Shown here piece after piece: positions 1 to 9,776 of a DNA stretch of 64,000 bases (position 1 is the first letter of the stretch; the number at the start of each line of letters is the position of its first letter). The notes beneath the pieces were generated by a model. It was not told the origin of the DNA, searched no databases, and saw only the letters and a list, made by a program, of their open reading frames with translations. The position numbers and the translations under genes are program-made. Source of the stretch: Paenibacillus silvae (GTDB lineage Bacteria; Bacillota; Bacilli; Paenibacillales; Paenibacillaceae); NCBI RefSeq assembly GCF_014639235.1, contig NZ_BMFU01000002.1, forward strand, positions 512,351 to 576,350, in the 5' to 3' direction.

Positions 1-608
1 AGAAAGACACGTACTCCTTCAGTAAGGATACGTTTGGTCTGGTCTTTCTCCAAAGCCCCATTTTTTTTAGGTTGATTAAATACCATTAAAAACGTTAATG
101 CGGCAAAGTGTTTTGCTGCCATCTCAGGATCAGATACATGGAGCAATCCGGTTTGTGCAAACTCGGTAAACCTTCTGATAAGCCCCTCTTCCGTTGCATA
201 ATCCAGATTCTCCAGAAATGAGGTTGGCAGATTATCAGCTTCTACCGTAACCAGACGGATCAAAGCACTGTAGTCAGACGAACCATTGGCCGAAGCCACG
301 AATTGTTCGCAGAATGTGACAAGCGCCTGCTCCAAATCCTCGAATTCGAAGAGATGGTCTGCAATCCCTTGTTCGATCAGCTCGAGAACCGCCCCGCTCG
401 TTTCTTCCACAACGGCAAGCAGCAAGCTCTGTTTGTCACCATAATAATCATAGACGGTCCGTTTGGAAACTCCTGCTTTTGCTGCCACTGCATCGACGCT
501 GGAACGATCAAATCCATCTAAAAGAAACAGGTCTCTAGCTGCCCCAATAATTTTAGCTCGTTTGTCTAAAGAGCCTTTGCGAACTTTTTTGTTTTCCGTA
601 TTCTCCAT
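1..608 (-). CDS. TetR/AcrR-family transcriptional regulator (3' end outside window)
   Basis: This reading frame is open on the minus strand from an ATG at 606-608 to the left edge, about 202 residues, and the C-terminus lies outside the window. The N-terminus translates as MENTENKKVRKGSLDKRAKI, followed by an N-terminal TetR helix-turn-helix with GVSKRTVYDYYGDKQSLL at about residues 45-63, which is the typical recognition-helix region. The remaining residues should form the ligand-binding helical domain. It is divergent from the flavin monooxygenase gene at 728, with a 24-bp palindrome between the two starts. The usual logic of such pairs is that the TetR protein represses both genes until a substrate or aromatic ligand binds; that is inference. 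Family is sure, ligand unknown. Confidence 0.9.
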   Translation of the reverse strand, partial: MENTENKKVRKGSLDKRAKIIGAARDLFLLDGFDRSSVDAVAAKAGVSKRTVYDYYGDKQSLLLAVVEETSGAVLELIEQGIADHLFEFEDLEQALVTFCEQFVASANGSSDYSALIRLVTVEADNLPTSFLENLDYATEEGLIRRFTEFAQTGLLHVSDPEMAAKHFAALTFLMVFNQPKKNGALEKDQTKRILTEGVRVF

Positions 609-658
609 CCGTAAGTTCCCCCTTATAGATATACTATCAAAAATAAGTTCCACTTTAC

Positions 659-682
659 AAACTACACTGCACGGTGTAGTTT
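659..682. promoter_or_regulatory. palindromic operator, probable TetR site
   Basis: The arms AAACTACAC and GTGTAGTTT are exact inverted repeats of 9 bp separated by 6 bp. The site lies in the divergent intergenic region between the TetR gene and the monooxygenase gene, about 50 bp from either start. Size and placement fit a TetR dimer site. Binding is inferred. Confidence 0.7.
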
Positions 683-727
683 AATATGTGTGACATAATA
701 AAATATGAATCAAGGAGGATTTTACCC

Positions 728-2320
728 ATGAAAGCCATGCAATCTTTTGTTGATGTCCTTATTGTCGGTGCAGGACCAACAGGACTTACACTTGCTTGCG
801 ACCTTGCCCGTCGAAACGTTAATCATCGTATTATTGAACGAGGCACCTCGTATAACACAGCCTCTCGCGCCAAAGGAATCCAACCTCGCTCACTTGAAGT
901 CATTGATGATTTGGAGGCTGTTCAGTACATTATCAACACAGGTGTCGTGGATTTGCCTGTTCGTTATTACACTGAGGATGGCGGGTTTGCAGATAAGCCG
1001 CCAATTACAGTTGCAGCCAGCGCTGAACTTGAGACACCCTATCGTGATCCACTTTGGATTGCTCAATTCGATGTGGAAAAAGCATTGCGTAACCGATATT
1101 CGGTGCTTGGCGGCCAAATTGAGTTGGGAAAGGAAGCTGTCAAGCTCGTTCAGAATTTGCATAGTGTAGTGGTGACTGTGAACACGCCACAAGGAGAAGA
1201 ACACATTCACGCTCGCTATGTAATTGGTGCTGACGGGGGAAAAAGTAATGTACGGAAGTTTATTCATTTGCCGCTGGTTGGTAATACACACGATCATGAG
1301 CGATGGTATCTTGGTGACGTGCGATTGGAAGGGCTGGATCGTAATCATATTCATATCTGGACATCTCCGGAGGGTATGGTTGGGGTGACACCGTTACCTA
1401 AATCCGACATTTGGCAATTGCAGGCCACAATTCCGGCTGAAATCAAGGAACCGGAGGAGCCGACGTTAGAAGTGTACCAAGCTATGTTTGACCGACGAGC
1501 GAGCGGCAAGGGAGTTCGGCTTATGGATGCCTCCTGGTTGTCCATCTACCGCATTAATGTCCGCATGGTTGAAAGTTACCGTAACGGACGGGTATTTCTT
1601 GCGGGTGATGCTGCTCATGTTCATTCGCCAGCCGGCGGTCAGGGCATGAATACGGGGATTCAGGACGCATATAACCTGGGATGGAAGCTGGATGCCGTCC
1701 TGCGAGGAGCGGACGCAGCTTTGCTTGACACGTACGATGAGGAGCGCCGACCTGTGGCTCAAGCGGTGCTTGAGGATAGTACCAAAAAGATGGGAGGAGT
1801 CATCAGAACGGCTAGTGAGCGCGGAGCATTATCCCAATCATTAAGTACGGTTTCCGACGATCTGACGAGCGGGTTACTTATTTCCTATCGGTCGAGTTCT
1901 CTTGCCTATCCATCGCATCAAACGAATATTTCTCGTTTGATGCCCGGCGATCGTGCTCCTAATGCGGAGGGATTGCAGGGTGCGGGGTTTACGGGAAGTC
2001 TTTTTGACTTGTTTCGCGGTCCCCACTGGACTCTTCTGGCTTTTGTGAACTCTGCAGATATCCTTCCTCTCGAGAACTTCACATACGACGCAATTCATCT
2101 ACATGTCATTCTGCCATCTCATGCCGAGGGTGTGGAAAATATAATCGACAAAGCAGGAAATGCCTATCGAATTTACGATGTGGTCAGCGATGAACTTATA
2201 TTAATTCGTCCCGATGGTTACATCGCACTCCGCACCTCCATCCAGGACAGTCCAGAGATCTTTGAATATTTCAAATCCAGACTATCACTCGAACTCATTG
2301 AACATGGCTCTCATTCCTAA
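728..2320 (+). CDS. FAD-dependent aromatic monooxygenase (PHBH/UbiH-like fold)
   Basis: The 530-residue product has the three signatures of class A flavoprotein hydroxylases: the Rossmann FAD motif VGAGPTG at residues 13-19, the NAD(P)H/FAD motif VIGADGGKS near residue 165, and the ribityl-binding motif FLAGDAAHVHSPAGGQG near residue 285. The last 130 residues resemble the thioredoxin-like C-terminal domain of phenol- and polyketide-type hydroxylases (MhpA, rifampicin monooxygenase, PgaE). Members hydroxylate aromatic substrates using NAD(P)H and O2. The ATG at 728 is preferred because AAGGAGG lies 9 bp upstream; an in-frame ATG at 686 has no such site and falls next to the operator. Divergent from a TetR regulator, so probably induced by its substrate. 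Substrate unknown; antibiotic or phenolic detoxification is possible. Confidence 0.88.
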   Translation: MKAMQSFVDVLIVGAGPTGLTLACDLARRNVNHRIIERGTSYNTASRAKGIQPRSLEVIDDLEAVQYIINTGVVDLPVRYYTEDGGFADKPPITVAASAELETPYRDPLWIAQFDVEKALRNRYSVLGGQIELGKEAVKLVQNLHSVVVTVNTPQGEEHIHARYVIGADGGKSNVRKFIHLPLVGNTHDHERWYLGDVRLEGLDRNHIHIWTSPEGMVGVTPLPKSDIWQLQATIPAEIKEPEEPTLEVYQAMFDRRASGKGVRLMDASWLSIYRINVRMVESYRNGRVFLAGDAAHVHSPAGGQGMNTGIQDAYNLGWKLDAVLRGADAALLDTYDEERRPVAQAVLEDSTKKMGGVIRTASERGALSQSLSTVSDDLTSGLLISYRSSSLAYPSHQTNISRLMPGDRAPNAEGLQGAGFTGSLFDLFRGPHWTLLAFVNSADILPLENFTYDAIHLHVILPSHAEGVENIIDKAGNAYRIYDVVSDELILIRPDGYIALRTSIQDSPEIFEYFKSRLSLELIEHGSHS

Positions 2321-2387
2321 AACAACCATTATTCGAGTCTTGCTTGAGATGAGTAGATTATAGAATAAAAGCTCCTGATATCTAAAA

Positions 2388-2423
2388 AAGGCTCCCAGAT
2401 AACGGCCAGATAACGGGAGCCTT
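2388..2423. terminator. bidirectional rho-independent terminator
   Basis: The stem AAGGCTCCC / GGGAGCCTT is flanked by an A run on the left and a T-rich stretch on the right, between two convergent genes. Confidence 0.8.
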
Positions 2424-2434
2424 CTTCTTAGTCT

Positions 2435-4024
2435 TTATGATGTGATATACCGAAAATAATCAAAATCAGCATGCTTGCGTGTTCCGCCAAGATCCTGCAC
2501 ACAAAGCCCAATGTAGGTTCCGGTGAAGCGAATGTACTCCGGAGATTCATCACATAAATGCGTAATATCCGTCCACTTACCAGCCTGAACCCATGAGGAA
2601 TGCTCGTCTAAGCTGTAGTAAAAACAGGCACGATCATGATCAATCACCGTTTTCAGACGAATTCGATTCCCCTGCGTCAGAGGAATATCTTCCTCCATAA
2701 GCTCATCATACACTCCATATCTGGATTGAATGATCCCAAGGCACAGCCCCTTCTCTTCATGATGTGTCACTCGCAGATAGAGATAATCCTTAGTATCGTA
2801 ATACAGGATCAGTCCAGCCATCTGCTGTGCATGATCCGGTGCGAACTCAAGGCAGGTCTCCGCTTCACCTTCAAAGGTTTGCAGTCTGCGGGCAACCATA
2901 CTTTGTCGATGCGTAGAGCTCATCGACTCCATACCATACAGACGCAAGTACCCGGGGCGCTCCGTCAAACTAAGCCACGACGGGTCAGGCGGGATGCGAA
3001 GTGTATTCCAGTCGTTTCGAAGCACGGTCTGATCAAAGTGATCCTTATCGGGCAGCGGTTCAAAAGGATGCGGTGTTACGTTAGGTGCAGCGACCTGAAG
3101 CTCTGGATAACGATCTCCAGTAGCAAGTCTCAACCATCCTTCTTCGCTCCAGATACAGCGCTGCAGAGCCGTCTCTCGACCAAGAATGCAGTGCTTATCC
3201 TGGACGGGTCTTCCAACGAGATGTGCCATGTACCATTCACCAGTGTGTGTTTCCACGAGACTGCCATGACCTGCTTTTTGCAGGGGTAAATCCGTTCTGC
3301 CATTGGATGTGAGTATCGGGTTTGCCGGGTCAACCTCGTAAGGGCCTTGTAGCGTAAGTGAACGGGCAACGGTAACGGCATGCTCATAGCCTGTTCCACC
3401 TTCTGCGGTGACCAAGTAATAATATCCGTTATGCTTATACAGATGCGGTGCTTCTGTCAGTCCCAGCTCTGTCCCTTTGAAAATATTAACTGCGGGTCCG
3501 ATCAGCCTCTGTTCCTGAACGGAATACTCCTGCAGCACGATGCCTGCGAAGTGATTTTTGCCTTTACGGTGATCCCAGATCATATTAACCAGCCATTTGC
3601 GCCCGTCTTCATCATGGAATAAGGATGGATCAAAACCGCTGCTGTTCAGATAGATCGGGTCAGACCATGGTCCTTCAATATCCGATGCGGTGACAAGGTA
3701 ATTATGTGTATCTTTAAAAGCACCCACCCGGCTCTTCACATCGGTATATATTAGATAAAACATCCCGTTATCATAACTGAGGCAGGGCGCCCATACGCCG
3801 CCTGAATTAATGTTACCCTCCATGTTGAGCTGCGCCTTGCGAGTTAGCGGATACGGCATTGCGCGCCAATGAACGAGATCCTTGGAATGGTGAATGCGTA
3901 CACCCGGGAACCACTCGAACGTAGATGTAGCGATATAATAATCTTCTCCCGCCCTGCAGATAGAGGGATCGGGATGAAACCCGGGAAGAATCGGATTGGT
4001 GATCAAAGGGTTGATCGTATTCAT
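2435..4024 (-). CDS. xynB: GH43 beta-xylosidase / alpha-L-arabinofuranosidase (XynB type)
   Basis: The 529-residue product is an intracellular (no signal peptide) exo-xylosidase-like enzyme of the XynB length class. The N-terminal five-bladed propeller begins with NPILPGFHPDPSICR, which carries the catalytic-base Asp. GFDPSLFHDEDG near residue 120 supplies the pKa-modulating Asp and LTEAPHLY near residue 185 the acid Glu. The C-terminal ~200 residues form the beta-sandwich usual for this subfamily. The ATG at 4022-4024 has GGAGG 10 bp upstream; an upstream in-frame start at 4084 is not supported. It lies 99 bp downstream of the aldonate dehydratase on the same strand, so it probably belongs to the same pentose operon, releasing xylose (or xylonate-capped sugars) inside the cell. 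Confidence 0.9.
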   Translation of the reverse strand: MNTINPLITNPILPGFHPDPSICRAGEDYYIATSTFEWFPGVRIHHSKDLVHWRAMPYPLTRKAQLNMEGNINSGGVWAPCLSYDNGMFYLIYTDVKSRVGAFKDTHNYLVTASDIEGPWSDPIYLNSSGFDPSLFHDEDGRKWLVNMIWDHRKGKNHFAGIVLQEYSVQEQRLIGPAVNIFKGTELGLTEAPHLYKHNGYYYLVTAEGGTGYEHAVTVARSLTLQGPYEVDPANPILTSNGRTDLPLQKAGHGSLVETHTGEWYMAHLVGRPVQDKHCILGRETALQRCIWSEEGWLRLATGDRYPELQVAAPNVTPHPFEPLPDKDHFDQTVLRNDWNTLRIPPDPSWLSLTERPGYLRLYGMESMSSTHRQSMVARRLQTFEGEAETCLEFAPDHAQQMAGLILYYDTKDYLYLRVTHHEEKGLCLGIIQSRYGVYDELMEEDIPLTQGNRIRLKTVIDHDRACFYYSLDEHSSWVQAGKWTDITHLCDESPEYIRFTGTYIGLCVQDLGGTRKHADFDYFRYITS

Positions 4025-4123
4025 TGAAGAAACCTCCGGTACATAAGTAATATCTGTTCCAAAAATATATACAGGCCAGAGCACCGATGCCAGAGTGACT
4101 TTGTTTATCCAGGTCCTGTTGGT

Positions 4124-6184
4124 TTAGTGCCAACCCAGTGCTTTTTTCCCCGCTTCGAGTGCGGTGATAATTCGATCGACATCATACACATTGCCTCTCC
4201 AGGTTCCCCCGCTGACCGCTTGAAGTGCGGCCCACAGGCGTGTATCATCTGGCAGCGCTTCATCTGCACGCATATTTGGATGAAACGATCTCTGTGCCAG
4301 AATAAAGGCTCCTTCCTCGGGAGTTACCTCCATGCCCACTGTTCCGACAAAATTAATACTTCCGTCCAGTGTGCTTCGATTCACTACAATGTCAATCAGA
4401 TCACCATCCCGCAGCTTGCCAATTGGCCCGCCCGCCAGAGCTTCAGGACCAACATGACCAATACATGCACCTGTGGAGACACCCGAGAACCTTGCATCCG
4501 TAATCAGGGAGACGTATTTGCCAAAAGACAGATGTTTGAGTGCAGACGTTAGCTGATAGGTCTCCTCCATGCCCGTGCCTGAGGGGCCGCGTCCAAGCAG
4601 TACGATGATGTCTCCTGCCTGAATTCCGCCTGTTTTGATGGCACGAATGGCTGCACGTTCGGTGGTAAACACCTTTGCAGTGCCCCGGTGACGATATACC
4701 CCATGCTCATCCAGAACATCCGGGTCGATGGAGGTCGATTTAATAACCGAGCCTTCGGGAGCGATATTGCCGGTTGGAAAGGTCACCGTTGAGGAAATCC
4801 CGAGATGCTTCGAAAGTTCTGCACTCATAATGACGGTGTCCGGATCAATGCCATCTCTCTCCTGCAGCTGCTTGCGCATGACATGACGACGTTCTGACGA
4901 TTCCCACCAATCCAGTACATGATCCAAAGGCATGCCAGTTACGGTCGGTACAGAGACATCCAACAGGCCCAGGCGTCTGAGATGAAGCATGACCTCGGGA
5001 ACACCGCCGGCCTGAAATACCCGAATGGTCGGGTAAAAGACAGGACCGTTCGGCAGCGCGCTTACCAGTCTGGGCACCTGTTTATTGACCTGAATCCAGT
5101 CCTGTACACCCGGCAGTGTTAGACCTGCCGCATGAGCAATCGCTGGAATATGAAGCAGCAGATTCGTAGACCCGCCGAAGGCAGCATGTACAACCATGGC
5201 ATTGCGAATGGAAGCATCGGTAATAATGTCAGACATCGTCATACCCTGCTTCTCCATATGCATGAGCGCGCGTGCGGATTGACGCGCCATCTCGGTCCAG
5301 ATCGGCTGTCCTGAAGGGGCCAAGGCGGCGTGAGGTACCGTCATGCCCAAAGCCTCCGCGACAACCTGCGCAGTTGCAGCTGTTCCTAGAAACTGACATC
5401 CCCCGCCAGGTGTAGCACAAGCCCGGCATCCCAGCTCTGATGCCATCTCCAGTGAAAGCTCTCCATTCGAATACCTTGCACCAATAGTCTGGATTTTGCC
5501 AGCGTCCTCTCCATCCGTAGGCGGAAGGGTAACACCGCCCGGAACGATCACTCCTGGCAGCTGCGGCATACCTGCAAGCGCAAGCATCATGGCGGGCAGT
5601 CCCTTGTCACAGGTGGCAACCCCAAGCACACCTTTTCGCGTGGGCAGAGATCGAATCAATCGGCGGAAAACCATTGCCGCATCGTTCCGATACGGAAGCG
5701 AGTCGAACATACCGGTCGTTCCTTGTGATCTGCCGTCGCAAGGGTCACTGACATAACCGGCAAAGGGGATGCCGCCATGGCTGGACAGTTCTTCGGCAGC
5801 CGCCTTCATCAGCAGCCCAACCTCCCAGTGACCCGTATGATAACCAAGAGCTGCAGGGCTGCCATCTTCATTTCGAATACCGCCCTGTGTGCTTAAGATA
5901 AGGAACTGTTTGCCGTTTAATTCTCCTGGCTTCCAGCCCATGCCAACATTCTGGGACATGCCGAACAAGTCACCGCTTGGAGCATTACGCAGCAAATTAT
6001 CGGTCAACGGCAGATGACCTGTGGGCCCAGGAGCATGAGCTGTAATCTCGTAGCGGTCTGACGCCATATTATCTCGGTCAGACGCCGTTCCTTTCAGTTC
6101 GGTCACTGCTCCATCCTGTTCAGCTGCTTTTCCCTCCAGAACAGCTGCTTTTCCCTCCATAATTGATAGGATCTGTTCGTACAT
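4124..6184 (-). CDS. aldonate dehydratase of the IlvD/Edd family, YjhG/YagF (D-xylonate dehydratase) group
   Basis: The 686-residue product matches the long YjhG/YagF branch of the IlvD/Edd family, iron-sulfur dehydratases that convert D-xylonate (or a related aldonate) to 2-keto-3-deoxy-pentonate. Visible family segments are [12 protein letters not shown] with a cluster Cys, [17 protein letters not shown] with a second Cys, and [13 protein letters not shown] and [21 protein letters not shown] in the C-terminal half. GGGGAGG lies 7 bp before the ATG at 6182-6184. The first ~50 residues are a low-complexity extension with a duplicated EGKAA segment that I do not expect in the family. It overlaps no neighbour but sits 17 bp after the semialdehyde dehydrogenase gene, so the two are co-transcribed. 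The exact aldonate is not proven. Confidence 0.88.
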   Translation of the reverse strand: MYEQILSIMEGKAAVLEGKAAEQDGAVTELKGTASDRDNMASDRYEITAHAPGPTGHLPLTDNLLRNAPSGDLFGMSQNVGMGWKPGELNGKQFLILSTQGGIRNEDGSPAALGYHTGHWEVGLLMKAAAEELSSHGGIPFAGYVSDPCDGRSQGTTGMFDSLPYRNDAAMVFRRLIRSLPTRKGVLGVATCDKGLPAMMLALAGMPQLPGVIVPGGVTLPPTDGEDAGKIQTIGARYSNGELSLEMASELGCRACATPGGGCQFLGTAATAQVVAEALGMTVPHAALAPSGQPIWTEMARQSARALMHMEKQGMTMSDIITDASIRNAMVVHAAFGGSTNLLLHIPAIAHAAGLTLPGVQDWIQVNKQVPRLVSALPNGPVFYPTIRVFQAGGVPEVMLHLRRLGLLDVSVPTVTGMPLDHVLDWWESSERRHVMRKQLQERDGIDPDTVIMSAELSKHLGISSTVTFPTGNIAPEGSVIKSTSIDPDVLDEHGVYRHRGTAKVFTTERAAIRAIKTGGIQAGDIIVLLGRGPSGTGMEETYQLTSALKHLSFGKYVSLITDARFSGVSTGACIGHVGPEALAGGPIGKLRDGDLIDIVVNRSTLDGSINFVGTVGMEVTPEEGAFILAQRSFHPNMRADEALPDDTRLWAALQAVSGGTWRGNVYDVDRIITALEAGKKALGWH
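6121..6160 (-). repeat. 21-bp tandem duplication inside the dehydratase 5' coding region
   Basis: The plus-strand unit CAGCTGCTTTTCCCTCCAGA plus one A occurs at 6121-6141 and again, one base short of complete, from 6142. It encodes the repeated EGKAA segments. As a multiple of three it keeps the frame. Confidence 0.75.
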
Positions 6185-6201
6185 GATATCCTCCCCGCAG
6201 G

Positions 6202-7665
6202 TTATGATTTCACGAAGACTGTTTTGATCGCGGTGAAAAATTCAATAGCCGCTTGTCCCTGCTCTCTGGAATGCGAGCTGGACATTTTCATCCCGCCAAA
6301 CGGTGCCTGCAGCTCTACCCCTGCGGTTTCTGCATTAATTCTGACAAGTCCGGCATCCATATCCCGAATAAACGAGAGCATCGAACCAACGTTCTGCGTA
6401 TAGATTGAAGCACTTAAACCATAATCGCTGTCATTGGCGAGTGTTATCGCTTCCTCGATAGAGTCAACGGGCATCAAGGCCAGCACTGGGCCAAAAATTT
6501 CTTCCCTGGCAATAGTCATATGGGATTCGACACCTTCAAATACGGTTGGTTCTACATAAAAGCCCTCTGCAAGCTCGGGATTATCTGGCCTTTTTCCCCC
6601 GGCAAGCAGAACTGCGCCTTCATCCTGTCCTTTCTGAATGTAGCTCAGCACGGTGTTCAGCTGCCCTTCACTTGCACACGGCCCCATCCAGCTGCCAGCA
6701 GACATGCCGTCTCCCAAACGAATCTCCTGAACCTGTGACAGCAGCTTTTCCTTGAAGGCATCATATATTTTTCGTTCGATAATAACGCGGCTGGTCGCTG
6801 TACATTTTTGCCCTGTTGATTTCAGACCACCGCTGATCGTTCCTTCTACAGCCAGATCGAGATTAGCGTCTGCGGCAATGATTACCGGATTTTTACCACC
6901 CATTTCAAGCTGGTATTTGGCACCCCGAGCGAGGGCAGCCGCACCAACCCGTTTGCCGACTTCATTGGAGCCTGTGAATGTGATGCCATTAACATCCGGG
7001 TGCTCCGCCAGCGCGGAACCGATAACCGAGCCTTTACCACATATCAGGTTCAGAACTCCTGCTGGCAGTCCCGCTTCCTCGAAGCATTCCATTACTATGG
7101 CTGCGGTAACCGCCGTTTCCTGAGCTGGCTTGAGTACAACGGTATTGCCGTAGATCAACGCAGGCGCTGTTTTCCAGATCGGGATCGCCACCGGAAAATT
7201 CCAAGGTGCAATCACACCTACCACACCAAGCGGTACACGGGTTGTGAACATCAGAGCTTCGCTGTCCGTTGACGGAATAACATCACCTGTTTTGCGCATG
7301 CCTTCTCCTGCGTAATACCTCAGAATCGCAACGCCGCGCATCGTCTCTCCCTTGGCTTCAGGGAAGGTTTTCCCCATCTCCCTTGTCATCGCTTCGGCTA
7401 CCTCGTCTGCCCGACGTTCGAGTACGTTGGCAGCCTGAAACAGATAATTGCCGCGTTCCGCACCAGTTAACCTGCGCCACGTTTTGGCTGCCGTTTTGGC
7501 CGCTGCCACAGCATGATTCAGGTCCTCCACACCAGAAGCTGGAACATAACCTACAATTTCTTTGCGATTCGCCGGATTAAGGCTTGGTTCGGTCTGGCCG
7601 GAACCTGCCTTCACCCATTCACCGTTAATAAAATTGTTATACGTCTGCTCTAACTGAAAACCCAT
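6202..7665 (-). CDS. 2-oxoglutarate semialdehyde (2,5-dioxovalerate) dehydrogenase, ALDH family
   Basis: The 487-residue product is a full-length aldehyde dehydrogenase. The Rossmann cofactor part includes [18 protein letters not shown] and [12 protein letters not shown], the general-base Glu lies in QLEMGGKNP, and the nucleophilic Cys lies in GQKCTATS. Expected activity is oxidation of 2-oxoglutarate semialdehyde to 2-oxoglutarate with NAD(P)+, the last step of oxidative pentose and hexarate routes; context (aldonate dehydratase and FAH dehydratase on each side) is the main support. Of the two candidate starts, the ATG at 7663-7665 is chosen because GGGAGG is 9 bp upstream, whereas the ATG at 7674 abuts that site. 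Middle gene of a three-enzyme unit, with gaps of 17 and 39 bp. Confidence 0.87.
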   Translation of the reverse strand: MGFQLEQTYNNFINGEWVKAGSGQTEPSLNPANRKEIVGYVPASGVEDLNHAVAAAKTAAKTWRRLTGAERGNYLFQAANVLERRADEVAEAMTREMGKTFPEAKGETMRGVAILRYYAGEGMRKTGDVIPSTDSEALMFTTRVPLGVVGVIAPWNFPVAIPIWKTAPALIYGNTVVLKPAQETAVTAAIVMECFEEAGLPAGVLNLICGKGSVIGSALAEHPDVNGITFTGSNEVGKRVGAAALARGAKYQLEMGGKNPVIIAADANLDLAVEGTISGGLKSTGQKCTATSRVIIERKIYDAFKEKLLSQVQEIRLGDGMSAGSWMGPCASEGQLNTVLSYIQKGQDEGAVLLAGGKRPDNPELAEGFYVEPTVFEGVESHMTIAREEIFGPVLALMPVDSIEEAITLANDSDYGLSASIYTQNVGSMLSFIRDMDAGLVRINAETAGVELQAPFGGMKMSSSHSREQGQAAIEFFTAIKTVFVKS

Positions 7666-7704
7666 TGCGCTCATCCTCCCTGTTCATTTGTTCGAATTCA
7701 TCAT

Positions 7705-8583
7705 TTATCGGTTTGAAACAACAGGATTTACCAGTGTGCCGATGCCGCTGATCGTAATTTCAATGCGGTCTCCTGGCTGAAGTGTAAAATCGTTAGGCGG
7801 TACGATATTTGTACCTGTCAGCAGCACGGTTCCGTCAAACAAATCATTGTCTCTTGCCAAAAAGGAAACCAGCTCATCCAGCTTCCGGTTTAATTCGCTT
7901 GTACTCGCCTCACTATTCACCACAACCTTGCTATCGCGATAGATTTCGCAGACGATGTCAAGATCATAAGGATTAGCTACCGTTTCTGCCAAACGTATAG
8001 CTGGACCAATAGCGCAGGAGCTGCGCCATATTTTGGCCTGCGGCAGATACAACGGATTTTCACCCTCGATGTCCCGGCAGCTCATGTCATTGCCAACGAT
8101 GTATCCCACAATGCTGCCATCTGCGGTAATTACCAGCCCAAGCTCGGGCTCTGGAATCTGCCAGGTGGAATCGCTGCGGAGTGTTACGGCTTCATTAGGA
8201 CCCACGGTCCGGGCAGCTGTTGATTTGAAAAAGATTTCCGGCCGTTCTGCATCGTAGACCTTATCGTAAAAGGTGTTCGCATCCAGCTTGCCAACTGTCG
8301 CTTCATAATTACGCGCTTCCCGGCTTCGCTGATACGTCACACCCGCAGCCCACACCTCCGGAGCGTCAATTGGATTAATAAAATGCAGGGATGTCCAATC
8401 CTCTGTCAAACGGTTCACGGGTTTAAGAGCGCTTTCAACAAGCTGTACTGGAGATATCCCCTGCTCTCTGGACTGATGGATCAGTGTGATGAAATCGGCT
8501 TGTGGCAAACGATAGGCTTGTTCGTCATCAGTAACGGCTGCAAGCCACTTCTGTTCTCCATCCAGAAATCGAATAATTCGCAT
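7705..8583 (-). CDS. FAH-family 2-keto-3-deoxy-pentonate dehydratase
   Basis: The 292-residue product belongs to the fumarylacetoacetate hydrolase fold. The segment EVWAAGVTYQRSREAR, the metal-ligand motif PEPELGLV and NDMSCRDIEGENPLYLPQAK are like the archaeal 2-keto-3-deoxy-D-arabinonate dehydratase and bacterial XylX-type enzymes, which dehydrate the keto-deoxy acid to 2-oxoglutarate semialdehyde. It is the first gene of the minus-strand unit that continues with the semialdehyde dehydrogenase and the aldonate dehydratase, so the three steps from aldonate to 2-oxoglutarate are all present. The ribosome binding site before the ATG at 8583 is weak. An ordinary fumarylpyruvate-type hydrolase is the main alternative, but the neighbours argue against it. 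Confidence 0.85.
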   Translation of the reverse strand: MRIIRFLDGEQKWLAAVTDDEQAYRLPQADFITLIHQSREQGISPVQLVESALKPVNRLTEDWTSLHFINPIDAPEVWAAGVTYQRSREARNYEATVGKLDANTFYDKVYDAERPEIFFKSTAARTVGPNEAVTLRSDSTWQIPEPELGLVITADGSIVGYIVGNDMSCRDIEGENPLYLPQAKIWRSSCAIGPAIRLAETVANPYDLDIVCEIYRDSKVVVNSEASTSELNRKLDELVSFLARDNDLFDGTVLLTGTNIVPPNDFTLQPGDRIEITISGIGTLVNPVVSNR

Positions 8584-8745
8584 GTAAGCGTGCCCCCTGT
8601 TTTCCCTTGGCGGGTTGATAATTATACCTTAGCATCATGGATGTCTCATGACGATGCTCTAATCCATCCGAAGAGTTACCCTTTTCACGCATTATTTTTC
8701 TGGTAAGATAAGGTTATATTTATTCGACAAAGGAGCTGAGCTGGT

Positions 8746-9654
8746 ATGACCAAACATGCGGAAGCGATGTATCTGGGCCGTCTTCCTGATGTTCGCATGT
8801 CGTTTCAACTCATGGGTCTGCATGCCCGAAAAGCAGATTCGAACTGGACTTATCCATCTCACGAGCACACGATGTATGAAATACACTGGATGATGGAGGG
8901 GCAGATGGATATGGTGGTTAATGGGCAGCTTTACAAGCAGTCCAAGGGTGACCTGTTGTTCATCCGCCCTGGAATGACCCATTCCTGTACAGGCGCAGGG
9001 CCAGAGGGCTTCAGTTATTTTTCAGTGCATTTCAGTGTGCATGATACATCCTTCTGCCGGGAGCTCAACCGTTGTAATGATATCTATTATCCGGCTGTTT
9101 CCAATCTGGCCACGGGATTATCGGCCTCCCTGTCTGCATTATACGAGCTGTCTACGGAGCATTTGTCCGATTCATTATCCTCCTCCAAGCAGATGAAGGT
9201 GCATGCTGCCGTATTTGAGCTGCTTGGCTCGCTGGTTGGGCAGTTATCGGATCACGCCTCCGTTACATTATCCAGAAAAGAAATCATTGCCCATCAGATC
9301 GCGGAGCACATCGAGGATTCAGTAAACTACATTCATCTTCATGGCGAGATTCAGGAGAATAACCGTACATGGATTCAGGATATCGCCAAATCGCTGAATA
9401 TGAGCACATCCCAGGTGAATCGGATTTTTCGCGAAATCTACGGTCAGCCGCCACGCAAATTTTTATCCGAGACACTTCTGAACGAAGCACAGCGGCTCCT
9501 TAAACAGACGGATCTGACGATCGACCATATTGCCATGATGCTGGGGTATAAGACTAATGCGCATTTCAGTCGTCAATTCAAGCGGTGGACGGGCATTGCA
9601 CCAAGCGAGTTTCGCAGCCATTCACAGCAGGCAGAGCATGAAAAAAGCAGCTAA
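8746..9654 (+). CDS. AraC-family regulator with cupin sensor domain
   Basis: The 302-residue product has an N-terminal cupin-type sugar-binding domain (residues ~20-110, with PSHEHTMYEIHWMMEGQMD) and a C-terminal pair of helix-turn-helix motifs (~200-295; MSTSQVNRIFREIYGQPP and IAMMLGYKTNAHFSRQFKRW). AAAGGAG precedes the ATG at 8746 by about 10 bp. It is divergent from the pentose-oxidation genes, with 162 bp between the starts, so it probably activates them in response to a pentose or aldonate. The effector is inferred from context only. Confidence 0.9.
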   Translation: MTKHAEAMYLGRLPDVRMSFQLMGLHARKADSNWTYPSHEHTMYEIHWMMEGQMDMVVNGQLYKQSKGDLLFIRPGMTHSCTGAGPEGFSYFSVHFSVHDTSFCRELNRCNDIYYPAVSNLATGLSASLSALYELSTEHLSDSLSSSKQMKVHAAVFELLGSLVGQLSDHASVTLSRKEIIAHQIAEHIEDSVNYIHLHGEIQENNRTWIQDIAKSLNMSTSQVNRIFREIYGQPPRKFLSETLLNEAQRLLKQTDLTIDHIAMMLGYKTNAHFSRQFKRWTGIAPSEFRSHSQQAEHEKSS

Positions 9655-9683
9655 TGGACGATTGACTCACCACTAGCTGCTTT
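9644..9683. terminator. bidirectional terminator
   Basis: The perfect 10-bp stem AAAGCAGCTA / TAGCTGCTTT has A's on its left side and T's at its right end. It starts inside the last codons of the AraC gene and serves two convergent genes. Confidence 0.75.
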
Positions 9684-9776
9684 CCACCACCACCACATGA
9701 TGCAGACATACATCACATGCCGGAAAAAGCGTGCAACCGCTTCTCCTGAGGCATTCTTTGAATTCTGCCTAACATC

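Noticed and set aside
8630..8658. Hyphenated dyad AGCATC ... GATGCT in the AraC/FAH divergent region
   Set aside because: Only six-base arms with gaps; could be chance.
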